Made by a program: the position numbers and the translations under genes. Positions 21,338 through 31,334 of a stretch of 55,752 nucleotides of DNA are shown here, in pieces (within the stretch, counting starts at the first letter, position 1; each line of letters begins with the position of its first letter). The stretch lies in NCBI GenBank assembly GCA_947588635.1, contig CANPYN010000003.1:1-55752 (forward strand). Direction: 5' to 3'. This DNA comes from an uncultured Clostridia bacterium. Lineage in GTDB: Bacteria; Bacillota; Clostridia; TANB77; CAG-508. The notes under the pieces are model-generated. The model was not told where the DNA came from, searched no databases, and saw nothing but the letters and a program-made list of their open reading frames with translations.

Positions 21338-22240
21338 TTATTCACTTTTAAATCTTTTTAATATGCTTTGATTATCTTGCCAATTTTCTTTAGTTTTAAC
21401 CCATAATTTTAAATTAATTTTTGTTGATAAAATTTTTTCCATATCCTGTCTAGCATACATCCCAATTCTTTTTAACATTAATCCATCTTTACCTATTACA
21501 ATACCTTTATGTGATTTTCTAAGAACAAATATTGTTGCCTCAACATCATATATATCCTGACCTTTGCTTGTCTTTCTTAAATTCATTTTTTCTACTTCTA
21601 CAAGTATACCATGTGGAACTTCTTGATCTAATAATTTTAATGCCTTTTCTCTAATTGTTTCTTCCATCAATTGTCTTGCAGTTTGATCAGTATATTCCTC
21701 TATATCATAATATGCAGGTCCTTCTGGAATGTGTTTTTCTATTTCATCTAATATTTTATCTGTATTCTCGTTTTTTATAGCAGATATTGGAATAATTGCT
21801 TCAAAATTGTATTCTTTGCTATATGTATCTATTAGTTTTAACAATTTTTCTTTTTCTATTAAATCTATTTTATTAATAATCAATATAGCCTTTTTATTAC
21901 TTTCTTTAATTTTTTCTAAAATTAGATTATCGCCTTTTCCGATTTTATTTGATGTTGCTTCAATTATAAATAATAGAACATCAACATCTGGCAATGTTCC
22001 CCATGCTGTTTCGTTCATTGTTTCACCAAGTTTTGTTTTTGGTTTGTGTATTCCTGGAGTATCAATAAAAATAATTTGTGAATTTTCTCTGTTTACAATT
22101 GCCTTAATTGCAGTTCTAGTAGTTTGACTTTTATCTGCAGTAATAGCAACTTTTTCACCAACTAAACTATTAATTAATGTTGACTTTCCTACATTTGTTC
22201 TTCCTATAATTGATACAAATCCTGATTTAAAATTACTCAT
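21338..22240 (-). CDS. era: GTPase Era
   Basis: GRTNVGKSTLIN, DTPGIHKPK, NKID, KH-domain region. Confidence 0.95.
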   Translation of the reverse strand: MSNFKSGFVSIIGRTNVGKSTLINSLVGEKVAITADKSQTTRTAIKAIVNRENSQIIFIDTPGIHKPKTKLGETMNETAWGTLPDVDVLLFIIEATSNKIGKGDNLILEKIKESNKKAILIINKIDLIEKEKLLKLIDTYSKEYNFEAIIPISAIKNENTDKILDEIEKHIPEGPAYYDIEEYTDQTARQLMEETIREKALKLLDQEVPHGILVEVEKMNLRKTSKGQDIYDVEATIFVLRKSHKGIVIGKDGLMLKRIGMYARQDMEKILSTKINLKLWVKTKENWQDNQSILKRFKSE

Positions 22241-22249
22241 GTTTCCTCC

Positions 22250-24176
22250 TTACTGTATATTTTTTAGCCATATTTCAAATTCTGCATCACTTGGCATTCT
22301 TAAATCACCTCTTGGTGATAAATTTATAGTTCCTACTTTAGGACCATCAGGCATTGGGTTTCTCTTAAATTGCTGTGTAAAAAATCTTTTAATAAATATC
22401 TCTAACCATTTTTTTATTTCTTCTTTACTAAATTTTTTATCAAATGTTTTGCAAGCGATATAATATATCTTTTTAGGTGATGCTCCATATCTTAAGAAAT
22501 GATATAAGAAGAAATCATGTAATACATATGGACCAACTAAACTTTCTGTCATTTGTTTTATTTTACCTTCATTATCTACTGGTAATAATTCTGGAGATAT
22601 TGGTGTATCCAAAATATCATAAATTATTTTTTTACATTCTTTATTTTCGGTGCTTTCTGCAATCCATTTAATTATGTATCTAACTAATGTTTTTGGAATA
22701 CTATTATTTACACCATACATACTCATTTGGTCTCCATTGTATGTACACCATCCGAAGAGCAAGTTCCGATAAATCTCCAGTTCCAATTACAATAGCGTTT
22801 TCTTCATTAGCAATATCCATTAATATTTGAGTTCTTTCTCTTGCCTGTGCATTTTCATATGTAATGTCATGTTTGCATATATTATGCCCTATATCTTCAA
22901 AATGTTTTACGCATGCTTTAGTTATATCTATTTCTCTCAATGTTGCATTATAACTTTTTATTAAATTTTTAGCATTTTCATATGTTCTAGAACTTGTTCC
23001 AAATCCAGGCATTGTTATTGCTATTATATTGTTATTAGAAATACCTAATATTTCATAACATCTAATAGCTACTAAAAATGCAAGTGTAGAATCAAGTCCT
23101 CCAGAAATACCTATAACAACTTTTTCTATTTTTGTATGTAACAATCTCTTAGCCAAGCCATAACTTTGTATATTTAATATTTCATTACAAATCTCATTTA
23201 TTTTTTTTTTATCAGCTGGGACAAAAGGATATTCTTCATATTCCCTTACCAAGCTTTCTAAACAATCCGTAATATCTATATCAATTTTTCTATAATCTAA
23301 TACATCTATATCTCCCATATAGCTTATATTTCTTACTCTGTCGTTCATTATCCTTTTTGTATCAATATCTGTATATATTAAGTTGCTTTCAAAATTAAAT
23401 CTTTCATTTTCTGCAAGACATTTTCCATTTTCATAAATCATACTTGAACCTGAAAACACTGTATCTGTAGTAGATTCGTTTATACCACTTGAAGAATATA
23501 TATATCCAGAAATTGTCTTTGCTGATTGCATTTTAACTAAATCTTTTCTATATTCATTTTTTCCTATTACTTCATTACTTGCAGATAAGTTAAAAATTAT
23601 GGTTCCACCATTTAAGGCAATTTTATTACTTGGAGCTTCAACTGCCCATAGGTCTTCACATATCTCTATTCCAAAACATATATCTTCATTTTCTTTATCT
23701 TTAAACAATAAATCTGTACCAAAAGGAATTTTCCTGCCTAACAAATATATTTCATTTTGTTTAACATTTTTACTAGATGCAAACCATCTTTTTTCATAAA
23801 ACTCTCCATAATTAGGAATAAAAGTTTTAGGAACAATTCCTAAAATTTCTCCTTTTTGAATTACAACTGCTGTATTAAATAATTGGTTTTCAAATTTTAT
23901 TGGCATTCCTAATATACTTATAATATCTATACCTTTAGTTTCTTCAATTACTTGTTTCAATCCATTTTTTGCTTGTTCAATTAATATATCTTGATAAAAC
24001 AAATCACTGCAAGAGTATCCTGTAACAGATAATTCAGGAAAGCATACAATTTGAACATTTTTTTCTTTTGCATGTTTTATCTCATTAATTATTTCACAAA
24101 CATTAAAATCTACATCCGCAATTTTCAATTTTGGAACTACTGCTCCACACCTTACAAATCCAAAGTTTTTTAACAT
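22250..24176 (-). CDS. nadE: glutamine-dependent NAD+ synthetase, continuous only with a +1 shift at CGG
   Basis: nitrilase domain plus GISGGLDSTLAFLVAI; GDLSELAL[C]GWCTYNGDQMSMYGVN restored by the shift at 22754. Confidence 0.92.
22752..22754 (-). other. +1 frameshift site CTT CGG A (nadE)
   Basis: restores DLSELALGWCTYNGDQM. Confidence 0.95.
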
Positions 24177-24299
24177 ATAATATCTCCTTTATAAGTTTCC
24201 CTCTTATTTTAACACATATTTTTATTTTTGCAATATGATTTTATTTAATGAATATGAATTAGATAAATTGGTATTTGTTTGATTATTTGATTAAATTTA

Positions 24300-24545
24300 C
24301 TTTGAAATCCGTAGGGGTCGCACCCCTGGGCGACCCGCAATTGTAATTTACTTGATAATTTTTTACATGTTTTCGGGCGCTTTTTTCGATGTATTCGGGT
24401 CGCCGATGGCGGCGACCCCTACAACGTTTGCAATTAATTCATACAAATTACAACTTATTAAACAAGAACAAATCGACGTAGTCGCCCTTTGTTCTCGCCG
24501 ATTTGAGTTTGCGACTACAAGGAGCAAATCTCAAAGGCGATAGCG
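24300..24545. repeat. cluster of GC-richer palindromic intergenic repeats
   Basis: gtaggggtcgc...gcgaccc hairpins; cgttgtaggggtcgccg also near 20379 in opposite orientation. Confidence 0.55.
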
Positions 24546-24557
24546 ATTATAGCATTT

Positions 24558-24598
24558 TTGTTGTATAGAAAAATCTTTGATTTTCCTATACAACAAAA
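24558..24598. repeat. hairpin repeat copy 1 (TTGTTGTATAG...CTATACAACAA)
   Basis: same 40-nt hairpin at 26799-26838. Confidence 0.7.
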
Positions 24599-24599
24599 A

Positions 24600-24622
24600 A
24601 ACGGGATATACCCGTCTTTTAT
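24600..24622 (-). terminator. intrinsic terminator downstream of spoIVA
   Basis: ACGGGtataTCCCGT-like hairpin with T-run on the minus strand. Confidence 0.6.
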
Positions 24623-24625
24623 TGT

Positions 24626-26106
24626 TTATAATATTATGCAGATTAAACCTCCACTTCCTTCGTTTATAATTCTTTCTAATGTTTCTCTAAGTTTTTCTTG
24701 TGCATCTTCTGGCATTCTATATAATTTGTTTTGAAGTCCTTCATTTACCAATTCGTGTAGATTTTTTCCAAATATATTTGATTCCCAAATTTTTATTGGA
24801 TCATTCTCAAACTCAGATAATAAATAGTTTACTAATTCCTCTGATTGTTTTTCACTACCTACTATTGGTGATACTTCTGTCTCTATATCTGCTCTAATCA
24901 TATGTATAGATGGAGCCTTTGCTTTTAATCTTACTCCGAATCTTGAACCTTGTTTCATCATTTCTGGTTCATCTAAAATTAGTTCTTCCATAGAAGGAGT
25001 AACTATTCCATAACCTTTTTGTTTTACTTCTTCTAATGCAACTGCTACTTTATCATATTCCTTTTTTACCTTTGATAGGTTTGAAATTGTTGAAAATAAA
25101 TCTGCTTCATTTTGAACTTCTACGCCTGTTATTTCTGTCAATATCTTATAGAATAAATTATTTTGGAGCTGAATATCTACTGTTACTGAACCATTGCCAA
25201 GATTAATCTCTTTAATTGTTGTTTGTTCTACAATCTCACTCTTGCTTATTCTTTCTATTCCCATATTTATATTTTTAATTGCATTTGTATCTTTAAATGC
25301 TTCCTTTATATTAGTAAATAATTCTTGTTTTAATGAATGGTCATCTGTTAGTCCATCTACCCAACCTGGAAAATTTAAGTTAATTCTTTCTACTGGAAAT
25401 TCATATAGAATTTTACCAAATATATCATTTACATCTTCCATGTTTAAATTTGTACAATCAGTAGGAAGTACTGCAACTCCATATTTATCTTCTAATGTTC
25501 TTGCAAGTTCCTTACAATAATCTGAATATGGATTATTTGTATTTAGTACAATTACAAATGGTTTGTTTAATTCTTTTAATTCTCGTACAACTCTTTCTTC
25601 CGCTTCAATATAGTCCTCTCTTGGAATTTCAGTTATACTTCCGTCTGTTGTAACTAATATTCCTATCGTTGAATGTTCTGTAATAACTTTTTTTGTTCCT
25701 ACTTCTGCTGCAATTTCAAATGGTATTTCTTCATCCGACCAAGGTGTTTTTACCATTCTTGGTACATCATTTTCCATATATCCGAAGTGCATTATTTACC
25801 AAATATCCAACACAATCTACTAAACGTGTTTTTAATTTTAAATTTTCTCCTACTGTAATTTCCACTGCTTCATTTGGTACAAATTTGGGTTCTGTTGTCA
25901 TTATTGTTCTACCTGCTGCACTTTGTGGAAGTTCATCTCTTGCTCTTTCTTTCTTATATGTATTTTGTATATTAGGTATAACTAATAAGTCCATAAAGTT
26001 TTTAATAAATGTAGACTTACCAGTTCTAACAGGTCCGAACTACTCCAACATATATATCTCCATCTGTACGATTAGCAATGTCCTCATATATTTCTAGATT
26101 CTCCAT
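24626..26106 (-). CDS. spoIVA: stage IV sporulation protein A (morphogenetic ATPase), continuous only with two +1 shifts at CGG
   Basis: MENLEIYEDIANRTDGDIYVGVV[C]GPVRTGKSTFIK...PNIQNTYKKERARDELPQSAAGRTIMTTEPKFVPNEAVEI...VNNAL[C]GYMENDVPRMVKTPW. Confidence 0.95.
25782..25784 (-). other. +1 frameshift site CTT CGG A (spoIVA)
   Basis: restores NNALGYMENDVPRMV. Confidence 0.95.
26035..26037 (-). other. +1 frameshift site GTT CGG A (spoIVA)
   Basis: restores Walker A VGVVGPVRTGKST. Confidence 0.95.
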
Positions 26107-26208
26107 ACTAATATTCCCTCCTAATAAAATGTTTGTACAATTAAACTTTAATAAATGTATATTAGGCTTAGGGCATTATTATTACACTTTTTTAAATTTA
26201 TTTTAAAT

Positions 26209-26249
26209 GGCACGCACCCACCTTTAATTATAAAAGGTGGATGCGTGCC
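26209..26249. repeat. long inverted repeat
   Basis: GGCACGCACCCACCTTT-aattata-AAAGGTGGATGCGTGCC (one mismatch). Confidence 0.6.
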
Positions 26250-26280
26250 CGAGAACTTATTAAATTATATTTCTAAAAAT

Positions 26281-26436
26281 TCATTCTTTATTTTCTTTAT
26301 CTTCCTTTGTCATATTCACTAAATCTTCTGCCTGTTCTTTTTGTTTTTCTATTGGAAGCCAATGATAATTAGAACAAACAAACTCTCCATATTTAGTTGT
26401 ATCTTCTTTTTTGGGGAATTTTTTATCTTTTTGCAT
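26281..26436 (-). CDS. small hypothetical protein (51 aa)
   Basis: MQKDKKFPKKEDTTKYGEFVCSNYHWLPIEKQKEQAEDLVNMTKEDKENKE; SD AGAGGTGAG upstream; missed by the ORF track. Confidence 0.55.
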   Translation of the reverse strand: MQKDKKFPKKEDTTKYGEFVCSNYHWLPIEKQKEQAEDLVNMTKEDKENKE

Positions 26437-26514
26437 ATACTCACCTCTATTTGTATTATTAGTCTATTTAAAATTAATTATACAAATTGTAATTTGTTTA
26501 ATTATTTTTCTTTT

Positions 26515-26632
26515 GCAATAGTTATAATATTTTATATTAATATTTCTAACCTCACATGCTGGCGCGGGATGTTGCCTACGAAGTCACTACCTCGGTATCC
26601 AAAATATTAATATAAAATATTATAACTATTGC
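26515..26632. repeat. MITE-like or structured element: 31-bp perfect inverted arms with conserved core
   Basis: GCAATAGTTATAATATTTTATATTAATATTT (26515-26545) is the exact reverse complement of 26602-26632; core shared with 10084-10257. Confidence 0.75.
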
Positions 26633-26683
26633 CTAAACAAATGTCATCAAACAAACAATAATTTATCTTATAGTTTTATAATG

Positions 26684-26790
26684 AACAGCAGTGGGCTTTT
26701 TTGGTGTCAGACTATTTAAATTTATTTTAAAGCCTACGCTCGTTGTTCATCCGCCAAAATTTTGAAAAAATTTTGTGTGGAATATTTGCG
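26684..26790. repeat. dispersed structured repeat copy 1
   Basis: gaacagcagtgggctttttt...aaagcctacgctcgttgttc...ccaaaattttgaaaaaattttgtgtggaatat also at 55648-55752. Confidence 0.75.
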
Positions 26791-26798
26791 AAGCTTTG

Positions 26799-26838
26799 TT
26801 GTATAGAAAAATCTTTGATTTTCCTATACAACAAAAAA
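26799..26838. repeat. hairpin repeat copy 2 (TTGTTGTATAG...CTATACAACAA)
   Basis: matches 24558-24598. Confidence 0.7.
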
Positions 26839-26887
26839 ATTGTATCTATTAATTAAGATACAATTTTTAATATGTTTTATTTTTATT

Positions 26888-27551
26888 TTATAGTTTTCTA
26901 AATACTCCGGCCCACTACTCCAAGTATTTTACAATCTGGTACTATTATTGGATCCATCATACTATTTTCTGGTTGTAATCTTATATGGTCGGTCTCTTTA
27001 TAAAATGTTTTAACTGTTGCTTCATCTTCTATTAATGCTACCACTATTTGTCCATTTGTTGCTGTATTTTGTCTTTTTACTAATATGTAATCTCCATCTA
27101 AAATTCCTGCTTCTATCATACTTTCACCACGTACTGTAAGCATAAAGCTTTCACTGTTTCCTACAAAATCTATTGGAATAGGAAATGTATCTGTAACATT
27201 TTCTACTGCAAGTATTGGTGCTCCTGCTGTAATTTTGCCTATTACAGGTACATCTATCAATTCCTTACCATTATATACTGGTTTAGAAGTTGATGCTTCA
27301 TTATCGGCAAGACCACCCTTTAGTAATTTTAAAGTTCTTCCTTTTTGATTTTCTTTTTTAATATATCCTTTTTTTGAAAGTTTTGCTAAATAGCCATGTA
27401 CCGTTGCTGTTGAACTTAATCCTACTGCTTTTCCAATTTCTCTTACTGATGGTGGATATCCTTTGTCTTTTATTTGTTTTTCTATAAATTTAAGTATTGC
27501 TCTTTCTCTCTTGTTCAAATCAATCATATCATCATTTTTCAATATAATCAC
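26888..27551 (-). CDS. lexA: LexA repressor; C-terminus VVG[C]GVFRKL only with a +1 shift at CGG
   Basis: HTH ([22 protein letters not shown]), [18 protein letters not shown]; the likely Met start is 27527 (MIDLNKRER). Confidence 0.93.
26907..26909 (-). other. +1 frameshift site GGC CGG A (lexA)
   Basis: changes tail from VVGRSI* to VVGGVFRKL*. Confidence 0.88.
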
Positions 27552-27629
27552 TCCCGAAAATATATTTTTCTATATATTATCATACAAACAAACGGATGTC
27601 AAACAAAAGTTTTGTTTTTTTAAATTTTT

Positions 27630-28968
<1,339 letters not shown>

Positions 28969-29022
28969 TTATATATTATTTTTATTAATATTACAACATA
29001 ATATTTATTTTTTAATTGTAAA

Positions 29023-29051
29023 ATATTTACATTTTGTCTTTTAGTGTGATA
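29023..29051 (+). promoter_or_regulatory. candidate sigma-A promoter for the small hydrophobic peptide gene
   Basis: TTTACA, 18-nt spacer, TATAAT. Confidence 0.45.
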
Positions 29052-29099
29052 TAATCTATTTGCCTTTCTCCAAAAGGTAGAAAGGAGGCGAATTACATA

Positions 29100-29171
29100 A
29101 TGATAAACCTACTAAAGATGCTAGCTTTAATTATTGTTTATCTGGTAATAAATAATAACGACAAAAGCTAG
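29100..29171 (+). CDS. very small hydrophobic peptide (23 aa, MINLLKMLALIIVYLVINNNDKS), candidate type I toxin-like
   Basis: SD AAAGGAGG with an anti-SD hairpin CCTTTCT/AGAAAGG, internal long stem GCTAGCTTT/AAAGCTAGC, terminator immediately downstream. Confidence 0.45.
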   Translation: MINLLKMLALIIVYLVINNNDKS

Positions 29172-29179
29172 CAAGCGAA

Positions 29180-29212
29180 AAGACTAGGAACAGCACTCCT
29201 AGTCTTTTTTAT
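29180..29212 (+). terminator. intrinsic terminator
   Basis: AAGACTAGGA-acagcac-TCCTAGTCTTTTTT. Confidence 0.8.
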
Positions 29213-29291
29213 TGGCATATACATAATGAAAACCTACCGCAATATTGCTATTATTAGTATATATTATCTATTCCAATTTGTCAATATTTTT

Positions 29292-30281
29292 CTATAAAAT
29301 TCCAATTTTTTGTTTTACATCTTCTAATGTTTTAGATGCTATTTTTCTTGCATTCTCTGCACCTTTTGTATATATTTCTTCTAAGTATTCTTTATTGTTT
29401 AGTATCTCTTTATATTTTTCTTGAATTGGCTTTAATTTATCGATAACCGAATTTGCAACTGTCATTTTAAAATCTCCATATCCTTTACCATCGAATTCAC
29501 TTTCAATTTCATCCATTTTCTTGCCAGTAATTGCTGAATATATTTGCATCAAATTGCTTACACCTGGTTTACTTTCTGGGTCAAATTTTACTTTGTTTTC
29601 TGAATCTGTTACCGCCTTTTTTAACTTTTTAAGTATTACTTCTGGCTCGTCTTCTAAAAAAATTACATCATTTAAATTTGTAGCACTTTTACTCATTTTA
29701 CTTTCAGGGTCTTGGAGTCCCATAATTCTTGCACTTTCTTTTCTAACATAGGCATTTGGAATAACAAAAGTTTTACCATAAAGTTTATTAAATCTTTCTG
29801 CAATATCTCTTGTTAACTCCAAATGCTGTCTTTGGTCCTCTCCAACAGGAACTAAATCTGCTTGATATAGCAAAATATCTGCTGCCATTAATGCTGGATA
29901 TGTGAATAATCCTGCATTTATATTATCTGCATGTTTTGCTGCTTTATCCTTAAATTGTGTCATCCTTGATAGTTCTCCCATATATGTATAACAATCTAAT
30001 ATCCATCCAAGCTCTGCATGTTCTTTTACTTGTGATTGTATAAATATTGTATTTTTATTTGGGTCAAGACCTGCTGCAATATATATTGCTAATATTTTTA
30101 ATGTATTATTTTTTAATTCCTCTGGGTTATTTCTAACTGTAAGAGAATGTAAATTTGCTATCATATAATAACAATCATATTCTTCTTGCATTTTTACCCA
30201 ATTATCTATTGCTCCTAAATAATTTCCAAGCGTTAATTTACCTGTTGCTTGTATTCCGCTTAATATTATCTTTTTACCCAT
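29292..30281 (-). CDS. trpS: tryptophanyl-tRNA synthetase
   Basis: SGIQATGKLTLGNYLGAI, KMSKS motif SKMSKSATN. Confidence 0.95.
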   Translation of the reverse strand: MGKKIILSGIQATGKLTLGNYLGAIDNWVKMQEEYDCYYMIANLHSLTVRNNPEELKNNTLKILAIYIAAGLDPNKNTIFIQSQVKEHAELGWILDCYTYMGELSRMTQFKDKAAKHADNINAGLFTYPALMAADILLYQADLVPVGEDQRQHLELTRDIAERFNKLYGKTFVIPNAYVRKESARIMGLQDPESKMSKSATNLNDVIFLEDEPEVILKKLKKAVTDSENKVKFDPESKPGVSNLMQIYSAITGKKMDEIESEFDGKGYGDFKMTVANSVIDKLKPIQEKYKEILNNKEYLEEIYTKGAENARKIASKTLEDVKQKIGIL

Positions 30282-30358
30282 AATATTCCCCTTCCTGATT
30301 TGTACCTCATCTTGAATTTCTATATATTATACATTAATTTAATTATTATTACAATAAA

Positions 30359-30388
30359 AACTCTCCAATATTTTGGAGAGCTTTTTTT
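30359..30388 (-). terminator. terminator downstream of rpmA
   Basis: CTCTCCAA-tatt-TTGGAGAG with T-tracts. Confidence 0.75.
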
Positions 30389-30650
30389 ATTTGCTTTCTA
30401 CTGGGTAAACACTAACTTGTTTTTTGTCTTTTCCCTTTTTTTCAAATTTAACTGTTCCATCTACTACTGCATATAAAGTATCATCACTACCCTTATTTAC
30501 ATTAACTCCTGGATGCATTTTTGTACCTCTTTGTCTTACTAATATATTTCCTGCTAAAACGAATTGTCCGTCAGCCCTTTTTATACCTAAACGTTTAGAC
30601 TCACTATCTCTTCCGTTCTTAACACTACCTTGCCCTTTTTTATGTGCCAT
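30387..30650 (-). CDS. rpmA: 50S ribosomal protein L27
   Basis: [48 protein letters not shown]. Confidence 0.95.
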   Translation of the reverse strand: MAHKKGQGSVKNGRDSESKRLGIKRADGQFVLAGNILVRQRGTKMHPGVNVNKGSDDTLYAVVDGTVKFEKKGKDKKQVSVYPVESK

Positions 30651-30705
30651 TTATATTTCACTCCCTTCGAATTTGCTATTATCTATAATTCCTTTTACTT
30701 AATTT

Positions 30706-31179
30706 TTATTTTTTTTCAACTTTTTCTTCTGCTTTTGCTGTTTCTTTCTTTGCAGTTGTTGCTTTAGTTGTAGTTGCTGCTTTTTTTGTTGTTGTTTCCT
30801 TTTTTGCTGTTGTGGTCTTTTTAGCTACTGGTTTTGATTCTTCTTTTTCAGTTGTAGTTTTTGTTGTAGCTGTTTTAATTGATGTTATTTCAACCTTTGT
30901 ATATGGTTGTCTGTGTCCTTGTTTTTTTCTCTCATTTTTTTTAGCTTTCATCTTGAAAACGATAATTTTTTTACCTTTTCCATGTGCTACTACTTTTCCT
31001 TCTACTTTAACACCTTTTACATAAGGGTTACCAACTTGTACTTTTCCATCATCAGATACTAACATTACTTTATCAAAAGTAACTTTTTTACCTTCTTCTG
31101 TATCTAATTTTTCGAAAAATACTACATCTTTTTCTTCTACTTTGTATTGCTTTCCACAAGCTTCAATTACTGCGTACAT
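30706..31179 (-). CDS. rplU: 50S ribosomal protein L21 with Lys/Thr/Ala-rich C-terminal extension
   Basis: [35 protein letters not shown]...[14 protein letters not shown] then low-complexity tail. Confidence 0.93.
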   Translation of the reverse strand: MYAVIEACGKQYKVEEKDVVFFEKLDTEEGKKVTFDKVMLVSDDGKVQVGNPYVKGVKVEGKVVAHGKGKKIIVFKMKAKKNERKKQGHRQPYTKVEITSIKTATTKTTTEKEESKPVAKKTTTAKKETTTKKAATTTKATTAKKETAKAEEKVEKK

Positions 31180-31184
31180 CTTTT

Positions 31185-31288
31185 ATACGACCTCCATTAT
31201 TCTAATACTCGCTAAGATTAAACTTAGGTAGCTACTTTTGTAGCTTTTTTTACCTAACTTATGCGGCTTACAGATGAATATTTTACCA
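31185..31288 (-). ncRNA. L21 leader-like 5' UTR structure
   Basis: ATTCATCTGTAAGCCGCATAAGTTAGGT...AGCTAC-aaaa-GTAGCT...ACCTAA upstream of rplU. Confidence 0.55.
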
Positions 31289-31334
31289 TACTTTACATTG
31301 TTTGTCAAACACTTTTTTAGAAATATGTCTAAAT

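Noticed and set aside
26515-26632. tRNA or known riboswitch in the palindromic element
   Set aside because: No cloverleaf or recognisable riboswitch consensus; better described as a dispersed element.
30424-31024. Plus-strand ORFs opposite rpmA/rplU (and similar antisense ORFs opposite smc, obg, murE, yitT)
   Set aside because: Shadow ORFs of AT-rich minus-strand genes, Leu/Phe/Ser-rich translations, no SD.
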